Shown here: positions 19,387-26,658 of the stretch, in pieces
Layout of the letters: every line of letters begins with the position of its first letter
How positions within the stretch are numbered: the first letter of the stretch is position 1
NCBI GenBank assembly: GCA_017548985.1
Contig: JAFYYW010000008.1
Location: forward strand, 1 to 64,000
Source of the DNA: Bacteroidales bacterium
GTDB taxonomy: Bacteria; Bacteroidota; Bacteroidia; Bacteroidales; UBA932
Reading direction: 5' to 3'
DNA length: 64,000 bases
The notes under the pieces: model-generated
Seen by the model: the letters and a program-made list of their open reading frames with translations, nothing else
What the model was told of the DNA's origin: nothing
The model's database searches: none
Position numbers and translations under genes: made by a program

Positions 19387-20154
19387 ATGAAACGGACAAT
19401 TATCGCTATCCTTGCTCTCGCCCTCGCTTTCACGGCGGCGGCCCAGGAGAAAACCTATCCCGAGCCTGAGAAGATGACTCCCGGTATGACTGAGTTCTGG
19501 ACACCACAGCCCAAGATCGTGACTCCCGGAGACATCCTGACCAATTCGGCTCCTTCTGACGCTATCGTTCTTTTTGACGGGAAGAACCTTGACGCTTGGG
19601 AATCAGCCAGAGGCGGTGAGGCCAAATGGAGGGTCCATGACGGAGTATTCACTGTCGAGAAAAGGACGGGAGACATCGTTACTAAAGAGAAATTCGGGAG
19701 TTTCCAGCTTCACATTGAATGGTGTATCCCTGAGAATATCACCGGCACCAGCCAGGCCAGGGGCAACAGTGGAGTGTATCTCCAGGACATGTATGAGATC
19801 CAGATACTGGACTGCTACCAGAATGAGACTTATGTGAATGGGCAGACCGGAAGTGTTTACAAGCAGGTCGTTCCGCTCGCCAACGCTATGCGTAAACCTG
19901 GTGAATGGAACGTCTATGACATTGTCTACAGCGCTCCGATATTCAACGAGGACGGAACCTACAGGGTGGCTCCTACCGTGACTGTGATCCAGAACGGTAT
20001 CGTGCTGCTGAACAATTTCACCATCCGCGGAACCACTGAGTACATCGGTCATCCCAGGGTAGTTCCCCACGGAGACGGCCCGATCCGCCTCCAGGCTCAC
20101 GGCGACCGCAGCGAGCCTATAAGCTTCCGCAATATCTGGCTACGTAAGATGTAA
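19387..20154 (+). CDS. DUF1080 (3-keto-disaccharide hydrolase-like) secreted protein
   Basis: A 255-residue exported protein: signal peptide MKRTIIAILALALAFTAAAQ, then one DUF1080 domain with VLFDGKNLDAWE, KFGSFQLHIEW, GNSGVYLQDMYEIQILD and a closing PISFRNIWLRKM. The concanavalin-like fold of this family includes enzymes acting on 3-keto-glucosides, but many members are only known as domains; the substrate is unknown. I started at ATG 19387 because it opens the signal peptide and follows a promoter; the frame is open further upstream but lacks features there. It converges on the phosphatase gene. Confidence 0.88.
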   Translation: MKRTIIAILALALAFTAAAQEKTYPEPEKMTPGMTEFWTPQPKIVTPGDILTNSAPSDAIVLFDGKNLDAWESARGGEAKWRVHDGVFTVEKRTGDIVTKEKFGSFQLHIEWCIPENITGTSQARGNSGVYLQDMYEIQILDCYQNETYVNGQTGSVYKQVVPLANAMRKPGEWNVYDIVYSAPIFNEDGTYRVAPTVTVIQNGIVLLNNFTIRGTTEYIGHPRVVPHGDGPIRLQAHGDRSEPISFRNIWLRKM

Positions 20155-20156
20155 TT

Positions 20157-21461
20157 CTACCTGGTCGGACGTTCGACGCGTGGATGGGCCTTCATCATTG
20201 ATGAGGCCCATTCTTTGAAATCGCTCCATTTGTAATACGGTCCGGAGACAGGCTGGATTTGGGGCAGTGTGGCCTCGGCGCCGTTGCGAAGGAGTTTGAA
20301 CAAGATTTCGGGATTCTTCTTGGAGCGATACAGGACAAACTGGATATTGGCGCCCTTAGGCGTGTCATAATTCTGGAACCAATACTTCACGTCCTCTGTT
20401 TTCTCCGGCTCGAAACCACAACCGTTGATATTCAGGAGCGGGCATATGGCATTGACTACAGTGTCGTGGCCGAAGCGGAAGTGTGCCTTGAACTCTCCGG
20501 TCCCGATAGCCTCGTCGGCCAGATCGATAATATCTTTCAGCAGGGGAATCATCCTGTAGCGGTTCCTCGAATGGCCCACATAGACAGAGTAATTCTCAAT
20601 CTCCCACATCTTCAGGAGCTGGTCTTTGGTGAAAATGTCCTCAAGCCAGTTTCCGTCAGAGTAGTTGTGATACCCTGCCCAAAGGTTGAAGAGCTCGTAC
20701 ACGAAGTCTCTCCGGCCTCCTATTTCCTCAAGGAAGCCCCTGTCAGAGAATAGTTTCCCTAGAATGGCGTCATAGTCCGTAAGGCGATCCCGAAAGTCAT
20801 TCACGCTCTCGGGAACCCTGATGCCTCCCGCGTAATATTCAGCGATTTCCCTGGGTGCTCCACCCGGGTTGATAATAATCAGGTTGGTGTGGAGGGAATT
20901 CATTTTTATGTCCAGTTTCGGCGCGTATTTCTGTAGGCTGACGGTGAAGGCGTTCATGCTGACAATCGCCCTTTGGGAAGTAGAGGCCCTCGCCAGCACC
21001 TCGCCGCCATCCTTGAACACCTCGGGGAATTCCTCGCACATTATCTTGGCTATCTCCATGTGCTGCTCCATACCGAGATCCGAGAGGTCTCCGGTGTTGA
21101 GCAGAGGCTCCAGATAAAAGGCGTTGAAATCCTCGTACAGTTTCTGCCCTCTGGGGGTGAGCGAGCCGGCTTCGCTGGCGGCGTCAAGCACTTTCTTGAT
21201 CAGGGAATAAGTGTTTGAGTTCCAAGCGTAGCGGGATCCGTGACGGCCGTAGTGGGAAATATAGAAAGGGACGTATCCTTTCGGGGCTGGTGTGAGAGTG
21301 GTGACGTCGAAACGGTAGGGGCCCTCGCAGCCGGCCATTTTATCTCTGCTGGCGGCAACGATGTCAAGGACATCATTTACCTGTGCTTTGGTGTAGGTTG
21401 AGAATAAAGTCAACGCGGCCGCGCACGCTAATAAGGAAAGAAAGACTCTTTTGTTGATCAT
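20157..21461 (-). CDS. Histidine-type acid phosphatase (possible phytase-like MINPP relative)
   Basis: A 434-residue exported phosphatase of the histidine (branch 2) superfamily. After the signal peptide, SHYGRHGSRY carries the phospho-accepting His and its Arg partners, and HFRFGHDTVVN the HD pair that acts as proton donor. Bacteroidota members of this type remove phosphate from inositol phosphates or similar substrates in the periplasm; which one is not clear here. Start at ATG 21461; a TTG 18 nt upstream is less likely. A -7 box lies about 25 nt upstream. Confidence 0.85.
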   Translation of the reverse strand: MINKRVFLSLLACAAALTLFSTYTKAQVNDVLDIVAASRDKMAGCEGPYRFDVTTLTPAPKGYVPFYISHYGRHGSRYAWNSNTYSLIKKVLDAASEAGSLTPRGQKLYEDFNAFYLEPLLNTGDLSDLGMEQHMEIAKIMCEEFPEVFKDGGEVLARASTSQRAIVSMNAFTVSLQKYAPKLDIKMNSLHTNLIIINPGGAPREIAEYYAGGIRVPESVNDFRDRLTDYDAILGKLFSDRGFLEEIGGRRDFVYELFNLWAGYHNYSDGNWLEDIFTKDQLLKMWEIENYSVYVGHSRNRYRMIPLLKDIIDLADEAIGTGEFKAHFRFGHDTVVNAICPLLNINGCGFEPEKTEDVKYWFQNYDTPKGANIQFVLYRSKKNPEILFKLLRNGAEATLPQIQPVSGPYYKWSDFKEWASSMMKAHPRVERPTR

Positions 21462-21485
21462 GGGGATATTTTTATTCAATTATCA

Positions 21486-21493
21486 CAAATATA
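21486..21493 (-). promoter_or_regulatory. Promoter -7 box of the histidine phosphatase gene
   Basis: TATATTTG on the minus strand fits TAnnTTTG; the ATG at 21461 follows after 24 nt. No TTTG at -33. Confidence 0.45.
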
Positions 21494-21513
21494 TGAATAA
21501 ATGGATGATTTGC

Positions 21514-21521
21514 TATCTTTG
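21514..21521 (+). promoter_or_regulatory. Promoter -7 box very close to the pnuC start
   Basis: TATCTTTG fits TAnnTTTG but ends only 8 nt before the ATG at 21530, so the transcript would be nearly leaderless. Either this is a real leaderless start or the true pnuC start is downstream. Confidence 0.4.
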
Positions 21522-21529
21522 CTGTCACT

Positions 21530-22333
21530 ATGAATCCGACAACAGAGAAAAAGTTCAATCTGGCATTTAACATCTTCCTGGTCACCGGGATGATCGTGGC
21601 TGTCACAATAACCACTGTTTTCAAGCTACAGCAGCCGGGAGTCAAGACTTTCATGCTGCTTCTGGCGGCTTTCGGATCGGTGATGGGAGTCATCAACACC
21701 GTCCTTTCCGCCAATGGCCATATCCTGACATTCGTTTTCGGTTTCCTGGATGTGCTAGCCGCCACCGTGGTGCTTCTCGATAATGGGATCATGGGTAATT
21801 TCGCCCTCCACGCCTTCTATTTCCTTCCCATGCAGTTTATAGGTTTCTGGCAATGGCGTAAGCGTGGGGCCAAGGTTGGATCAGAAGCGGGGGAGGATAC
21901 CAAGGTTAAGGCCAGGCGTCTGTCCGGGAAGCAATGGGCATGGTTGGTCGCCGGAATCTTGGTAGGGATAGCAGTGCTTTATACTATACTATTCTTCGTT
22001 GACAAAAGCCAGCTGGAAGCCGGGAAGATCACTTCTTTCAACAAATCCAAGATCTTGTTGGATGCGGTCGTGATGACTTTGAACATCGCCGGCCAAGTGC
22101 TCCTGAGCTTCGCTTTTATGGAGCAGTGGTATATTTGGATACTTGTGAATATCTCGTCCATATCGCTCTGGGCGGTGGCTTTGATGGGGGATCTGGGATC
22201 CGGCAACGCGGCCGTTATGCTCATCAAGTATATCTTCTATCTGCTGAATTCACTGAACGGGTTGCGTATATGGCTCAACCTTTGCAAAGAACCGGATTCC
22301 GGACAGGCGCCAACCGTGAATTTGGATATTTAA
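21530..22333 (+). CDS. pnuC: PnuC-family nicotinamide riboside transporter
   Basis: A 267-residue inner-membrane protein with seven to eight hydrophobic helices. The region NGHILTFVFGFLDVLAATVV and the C-terminal WYIWILVNISSISLWAVAL fit PnuC, where conserved Trp and Asn residues line the vitamin path. A soluble loop (about 107-135) separates the halves. It would import nicotinamide riboside, or a related vitamin, for NAD synthesis by facilitated diffusion. No riboswitch is visible in the short upstream region. No kinase partner gene is adjacent, so the vitamin specificity is inferred from the family only. Confidence 0.8.
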   Translation: MNPTTEKKFNLAFNIFLVTGMIVAVTITTVFKLQQPGVKTFMLLLAAFGSVMGVINTVLSANGHILTFVFGFLDVLAATVVLLDNGIMGNFALHAFYFLPMQFIGFWQWRKRGAKVGSEAGEDTKVKARRLSGKQWAWLVAGILVGIAVLYTILFFVDKSQLEAGKITSFNKSKILLDAVVMTLNIAGQVLLSFAFMEQWYIWILVNISSISLWAVALMGDLGSGNAAVMLIKYIFYLLNSLNGLRIWLNLCKEPDSGQAPTVNLDI

Positions 22334-22407
22334 TGTTTTTTTATTTAATTCGCGAAGTTATTGTGTAGTATTAGAAGAAGAATTTAAACAATTTAAATTT
22401 TATAGTC

Positions 22408-22665
22408 ATGACTGAAGAAGAAATCGTAAAACAAGTCAAAGCGATCATCGTTGACAAACTGGGCGTTGAGGAAACTGAGGTTACCGAGACCGCCAATTTC
22501 ACAAATGATCTGGGAGCCGACTCCCTTGACACTGTTGAGCTTCTTATGGAGTTCGAGAGGGTTTTCGGAATCAAGATTCCCGATGAGGAGACCAGCACTA
22601 TCGCTACCGTTCAGGACGCGATTGAGAAGGTTAAGGAGAAGATCGCGGGCAAGGAGGAGGCCTAA
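22408..22665 (+). CDS. acpP: Acyl carrier protein (fatty-acid synthesis type)
   Basis: An 85-residue acidic four-helix carrier protein. The phosphopantetheine site is [15 protein letters not shown] (Ser39), and helix 3 reads [16 protein letters not shown], both typical of housekeeping AcpP. It carries growing fatty acids in the cytoplasm. Unlike the usual Bacteroidales arrangement, fabF does not follow: a strong hairpin ends the transcript 22 nt after the stop. Confidence 0.95.
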   Translation: MTEEEIVKQVKAIIVDKLGVEETEVTETANFTNDLGADSLDTVELLMEFERVFGIKIPDEETSTIATVQDAIEKVKEKIAGKEEA

Positions 22666-22686
22666 TCCCGATTGTCGACTTAAAAG

Positions 22687-22718
22687 TAAAAGCCCAGGCT
22701 GAACGCCTGGGCTTTTGC
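22687..22718. terminator. Bidirectional terminator between acpP and the DUF4270 gene
   Basis: AAAAGCCCAGG (22688-22698) and CCTGGGCTTTT (22706-22716) form an 11-bp hairpin with A/T runs on both sides, so it can stop transcripts from both converging genes. Confidence 0.9.
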
Positions 22719-22733
22719 TTTGACTTTGTCCCC

Positions 22734-24368
22734 TTATTCCTTAGGAAGGGCGTAAGTGATCTTCAGTTTCGGCTTCCTGCCGTCCGAGCCTGGCCCGAGA
22801 AGGTAGCAGTTGTAGTAACGATCCTTGTCCAGTTCTGTGGTGACAGATGTCTGGGTCGCTGAGGCGGACGCGTACTGGGCCATCATCATGTAATTGTAGT
22901 AGTTGTTGTAGCCATAGCCGTACCCACCATATCCACCGTAACCACCATAACCATAACCACCATAACCATAGCCGCCATAACCGCCGTAACCTCCTCCGTA
23001 AATCTGGTTGGCATAGGAGTAGTATGCGAGTTGTTGGTAGTAGTCAGCCATCTGGCTGGCCTCGGCGTCAGTCGTGGTCGTCTTCACATTTTTCATGATC
23101 AGCATCCAGATGTCATAATCCGAGAGGTTGTCCTTGTCCTTTTTACGGATTATCTGCTGCACATGATGGGTCACGTCAGGGGCGTACACACAGAGCGACC
23201 TGTTAATGTCTCCCTGGTTCTCATCAGACGCGCTGGCGTCAGTAAGTCCGGCGAAAGCCACTGTCGTGTCGGTCGCTATCTTGATTGTCGGACTGAGAAT
23301 ATCCGGGAAGAGGTACATGGTCCTATAGTCCTCAGGGAAAACAAAAGGCAACTCGATCGTGGCCTTGCTGATGAGAGCCGAGGCCAGGTCACCACCCTTG
23401 GAGGATATTTCCGAACTGACCAGACGCCTGATCTCATCAGCGGATATCACAGGCTTGATGCCACTGCCACCCTCGATGAAGATCTTGTCGTCAGCCTTTC
23501 CAACCAGGCTTCCGGTCTCATGTGAATCCACATTGAACACGAATTGCTCAGGAGTTGAGGTGACTGAAATGAGTGAGTCGAGATCCTGGAACTGGAGAGG
23601 GCTGAAATAGAACATCAGGCTCGTGTCCTTGCGCTCCCCGTCGTAAATCCCGCTGTAGTACATCACGGCATAGTTGTCTGAGCGAACCAGATAGCTGCTG
23701 TACAGTTCCGTGATGCCCATCTTGAACATGTTGAACCGTCCGCCATTGCCGACAGGCTCATCAGTGGTTATGTATATTCCCGGAAATTTCTTGCGATAGG
23801 CTTCGAAATCCGACATGTCTTCCTTTGTGATGTTGAGGTACTGCTTCCCGTAATCTTCCGTGAAATCAAAAGAGAGGGAGTCCGTACCATTGACTACCGG
23901 GACGCCTTTGGTGATCCTTTTGGTCCCGTGTTTCACCTCGGTTCTCGAGAAATACTTGGTGGGGTCCAGAGGCTCGGTCAAGCTGTATACCTGAACGTTC
24001 TGGAGGATTCTGGACTGGTTCTCGTCAGCGACAGAGACGCTGTCCGCCTCAGCTTGGAACCTGAACCTTTTGAATATGGGATCCTGTCCGAAATCAACCG
24101 ATCTGACACAAGGAACCAAGGTGACAACGCAACCCCTGCTGAACAGGCCGTAATTGTCGTCCCTAATGGCTCCGAAGTTTATGCGAGTGGATGAGTAACC
24201 GGACAGGCTGTCCACAGACCTCATCCAAATGTCCTCAAGATCAAACTCCGCCGTGTAGAAATCATATTTAAGGTTGGTGGCGATGAAATCGCCGCCTAGC
24301 TTCTCATTGACATTGACACAAGATATTAGGGCCGCCGCCAAGGCGATCGTCGCCAGAATCTTCTTCAT
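22734..24368 (-). CDS. DUF4270 lipoprotein with a Gly-Tyr-rich repeat segment
   Basis: A 544-residue lipoprotein (lipobox ALISC, Cys17), so it is anchored in a membrane, probably the outer one. The region from KLGGDFIATNLKYDFYTAEF onward is the DUF4270 domain found almost only in Bacteroidota; its function is unknown. Near the C-terminus, about 30 residues consist of GGYG and YGGYG units followed by NNYYNYMMM, which I do not associate with this family. The gene directly follows the GT5-like gene (no gap), a pairing that is conserved in Bacteroidales. Confidence 0.85.
   Translation of the reverse strand: MKKILATIALAAALISCVNVNEKLGGDFIATNLKYDFYTAEFDLEDIWMRSVDSLSGYSSTRINFGAIRDDNYGLFSRGCVVTLVPCVRSVDFGQDPIFKRFRFQAEADSVSVADENQSRILQNVQVYSLTEPLDPTKYFSRTEVKHGTKRITKGVPVVNGTDSLSFDFTEDYGKQYLNITKEDMSDFEAYRKKFPGIYITTDEPVGNGGRFNMFKMGITELYSSYLVRSDNYAVMYYSGIYDGERKDTSLMFYFSPLQFQDLDSLISVTSTPEQFVFNVDSHETGSLVGKADDKIFIEGGSGIKPVISADEIRRLVSSEISSKGGDLASALISKATIELPFVFPEDYRTMYLFPDILSPTIKIATDTTVAFAGLTDASASDENQGDINRSLCVYAPDVTHHVQQIIRKKDKDNLSDYDIWMLIMKNVKTTTTDAEASQMADYYQQLAYYSYANQIYGGGYGGYGGYGYGGYGYGGYGGYGGYGYGYNNYYNYMMMAQYASASATQTSVTTELDKDRYYNCYLLGPGSDGRKPKLKITYALPKE
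22909..23001 (-). repeat. Short tandem repeat encoding Gly-Tyr units
   Basis: Imperfect units of 6, 9 and 15 bp built from CCATAACCA, CCGTAACC and CCATAGCC follow each other inside the DUF4270 gene and encode GGYG/YGGYG units. All unit lengths are multiples of three, so slippage would change the number of repeats without breaking the frame. Confidence 0.8.
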
Positions 24369-25190
24369 TTACCGCAACTCTTGATAAAATCTGTCGTATT
24401 CGTCGATGTAGCTTCCGTCCTCAAGGGATTTCCCGTCGAAGGGGAGTGTGGGAATCTTGAGTCCTTCGCAGAACTTGATGATCCCGCTGTCCACATCGGG
24501 TGCGCCGAAAATCACGCCGTCAGAATACAAGGCAGCCATTTCCGCAAGATTTATGCCAGTGGGGGTGTCCAGAAGGGACACGTCACCGGGCTTGATTCCT
24601 CCGAACGGGACGGTGTCTTTAAAGGACGGAGAGAACGTCTCGGTGGAGATGTCGTTATAAATGGAGGTGACGACTTTGCTGCCGGCGAATATGGGATCCC
24701 CGTAATAGACTTTCTTCAGGAAGAGCGGGACGAGATGGGAGATCCATCCTTGGCAGTGGATCACGTCTGGGGCCCAGCGGAGCTTCTTTACGGTCTCCAT
24801 GACGCCCCTGGCGAAGAAGATGGCCCTTTGCCCGTTGTCCTCAAAGAATTTACCATCCGTGTCGAACGTGGTTTGCTTGCGACGGAAGAAGTCGTCATTG
24901 TCGATGAAGTAGACCTGGATTCTCGCTGCCGCGATGGAGGCCACCTTGATCACCAACGTCCTGTCCACATCTCCGATAATGATATTCATTCCGGAGAGAC
25001 GGATGACCTCGTGCAACTGGTTCTTTCTCTCGTTGATGCATCCATACCGGGGCATGAATGCCCTGATTTGCCTCTTCTTGTCCTGGATACCTTGCGGAAG
25101 GTAGCGCCCGATCTTGGCGATAGGGCTCTCGGGGAGGAAAGGCATGATCTCCGAGTTGATAAATAAAACTTTGTTGACGGGATTCCCCAT
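24369..25190 (-). CDS. Glycogen/starch synthase-like protein (GT5 catalytic N-domain only)
   Basis: A 273-residue cytoplasmic protein that covers only the N-terminal Rossmann domain of GlgA-type (GT5) glycogen synthases: KVLFINSEIMPFLPESPIAK at the start, IRAFMPRYGCINERK, and VIHCQGWISHLVPLFLKK. The nucleotide-sugar-binding C-domain of ordinary GlgA is missing and no other gene here supplies it. Such half-size proteins occur widely in Bacteroidales beside a DUF4270 gene, so the length is probably natural. Whether it makes glycogen is unproven. Confidence 0.8.
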   Translation of the reverse strand: MGNPVNKVLFINSEIMPFLPESPIAKIGRYLPQGIQDKKRQIRAFMPRYGCINERKNQLHEVIRLSGMNIIIGDVDRTLVIKVASIAAARIQVYFIDNDDFFRRKQTTFDTDGKFFEDNGQRAIFFARGVMETVKKLRWAPDVIHCQGWISHLVPLFLKKVYYGDPIFAGSKVVTSIYNDISTETFSPSFKDTVPFGGIKPGDVSLLDTPTGINLAEMAALYSDGVIFGAPDVDSGIIKFCEGLKIPTLPFDGKSLEDGSYIDEYDRFYQELR

Positions 25191-25208
25191 GTTAATAACT
25201 TTGGACTA

Positions 25209-25216
25209 CAAAGTTA
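25209..25216 (-). promoter_or_regulatory. Promoter -7 box of the GT5-like/DUF4270 operon
   Basis: TAACTTTG on the minus strand fits TAnnTTTG and lies 18 nt before the ATG at 25190. It overlaps the stop codon of the nucleotidyltransferase gene, so the promoter would separate this pair from the long polysaccharide transcript. Confidence 0.5.
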
Positions 25217-26239
25217 CGCTTTTTTTTTGAAATTTCCCACGGTCAGGGAAGCAACGTTCCTCAGCGTCTCCGATGGAGCATATTTAAGCGAGAAAGGCAG
25301 CCTCTTCAAAAACCTTTTCACGGTGTCGGCTTTCCTTTTCGCTGTTGACTTTCCGAGAGCTTCTTTGCGTCCGGATGCGTGGTGGCCGAAGTTGCCGCCC
25401 TCTTCCACAATCTTCAACAGGGGCGTGTCGGGAACGGTCTTCCCTTTCGGGAGGGGAGCCTGTATTCCGAGATGATTGATGATGAAGGATGAAAGCAGGG
25501 TCTGCCATCTGGCCATCCCGGCCTTTCTGAAGGCTTCTTCCACGCATTTGACGTCGTATCGGCCCTCCAGGCTCCTGAAAGCCATGGCCACATCGCAGAT
25601 CTGCCTTATCCCTATTCCAGTGCCGCAGGCATGTTTCATTGCGTGTGCCGAAAGCATCAGTATGGTCGCTTCCGGAGAGGGCACTGCCGGAAGATCCTTG
25701 TCAGGGCGGTGCACGTCGAAATACCTGCTGTGGACATCCACGTCCACATATTCCCAATTGAAATGGAAACTACCGTCGCCGGCATCTTCGATTCCGGTCA
25801 TGCCGGAGGCGATAGTCCGTGCCTCCCTGAACTCGTTACCGGGGAAATACAGGTCGATGTCCCCGAAGCTCCGCATCAGCGGCGCAGGATAGAAGGCCGC
25901 CGTGGCAGGCCCTTTCATTATTATGGGATGGAGTCCCTTCTTTTCGAAATATTCCGCGACGGCTTTCGAGACTGCCTGTTTTTTCCGTACCGCCCTGGCG
26001 GTGATCTCCTGTTCCGACAAAAGGTAATAGAGGACATCGTCCGGAATCCTTGTGTTTTCGGGCAACGATTCCAAAGCATACCCGAGCATGCCGGTGACGC
26101 TTTGCTCCTTGGCGCAGGCGGCGATCCTTCGCCAGCAGGCTTCGTCAAGGCTTGCTAAAGATGACAAATCCGCCTCTGCGCTAACGCCCGGTGAAAGGGC
26201 CACGCGCAGGAGGCGGAAGAATTCGTCGGGAAGTCTCAT
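25214..26239 (-). CDS. Nucleotidyltransferase-fold protein (NTP_transf_5 type)
   Basis: A 341-residue cytoplasmic protein. The core IIMKGPATAAFYP followed by MRSFGDIDLYFPG carries the Asp-x-Asp pair of the nucleotidyltransferase fold as seen in the family often annotated as uncharacterised nucleotidyltransferase. These genes frequently stand in or beside surface-polysaccharide loci in Bacteroidota and other Gram-negatives; the transferred group is unknown. Its ATG overlaps the stop of the HAD gene (ATGA), which makes it the last gene of the long polysaccharide transcript. Confidence 0.75.
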   Translation of the reverse strand: MRLPDEFFRLLRVALSPGVSAEADLSSLASLDEACWRRIAACAKEQSVTGMLGYALESLPENTRIPDDVLYYLLSEQEITARAVRKKQAVSKAVAEYFEKKGLHPIIMKGPATAAFYPAPLMRSFGDIDLYFPGNEFREARTIASGMTGIEDAGDGSFHFNWEYVDVDVHSRYFDVHRPDKDLPAVPSPEATILMLSAHAMKHACGTGIGIRQICDVAMAFRSLEGRYDVKCVEEAFRKAGMARWQTLLSSFIINHLGIQAPLPKGKTVPDTPLLKIVEEGGNFGHHASGRKEALGKSTAKRKADTVKRFLKRLPFSLKYAPSETLRNVASLTVGNFKKKA

Positions 26240-26643
26240 CGGCGGGAAAGCCTTCTGAACAGTCCTTTCCTGCGGCGGGCGTGCTTCTTCTCCCGGATTC
26301 CGGTGATGATCTCGTAGATCGTTCCCCAGTCGGGGAGGCCGCCAAGATTCTTATCGTCGATGTACACGTCAGCCACCACCTTGACGGAGGTGCTTCCGGT
26401 GCGTCCTTCGAAGAGGGAACCCACGGGCTGGTTGCAGTTCACCCCGTAGAAATCCAGTCCGCGCTTATGGCAGAAGTCAAGGGCTTCCTGAAGCAGCTCC
26501 CCGTCACGGGAAGTCCACAGTATCAACTTGTTGCCTTCTTCAGCGAGCTGCTTGAGGGTGTCGATCGCAAAAGGCTTCTCCTTTCCTATCGCGGGATACT
26601 TGTGTTCAACGATGGTCCCGTCGAAGTCAACAGCGATAGTCAT
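26236..26643 (-). CDS. Small HAD-fold hydrolase
   Basis: A 135-residue cytoplasmic protein. VDFDGTIV near the N-terminus holds the HAD nucleophile Asp and general-acid Asp; LILWTSRDGE is motif II and VYIDDKNLGG the acidic motif III-like end. It is a minimal capless HAD phosphatase, similar to small Bacteroides HADs of unknown substrate. It lies 15 nt after wzc and overlaps the next gene by 4 nt. A role in dephosphorylating a sugar phosphate for the locus is possible but not shown. Confidence 0.8.
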   Translation of the reverse strand: MTIAVDFDGTIVEHKYPAIGKEKPFAIDTLKQLAEEGNKLILWTSRDGELLQEALDFCHKRGLDFYGVNCNQPVGSLFEGRTGSTSVKVVADVYIDDKNLGGLPDWGTIYEIITGIREKKHARRRKGLFRRLSRR

Positions 26644-26658
26644 TTCTTTGAATATCCT

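Noticed and set aside
22909..23001. Possible CRISPR array
   Set aside because: The units are short, in frame, imperfect and without spacers; they encode Gly-Tyr repeats.
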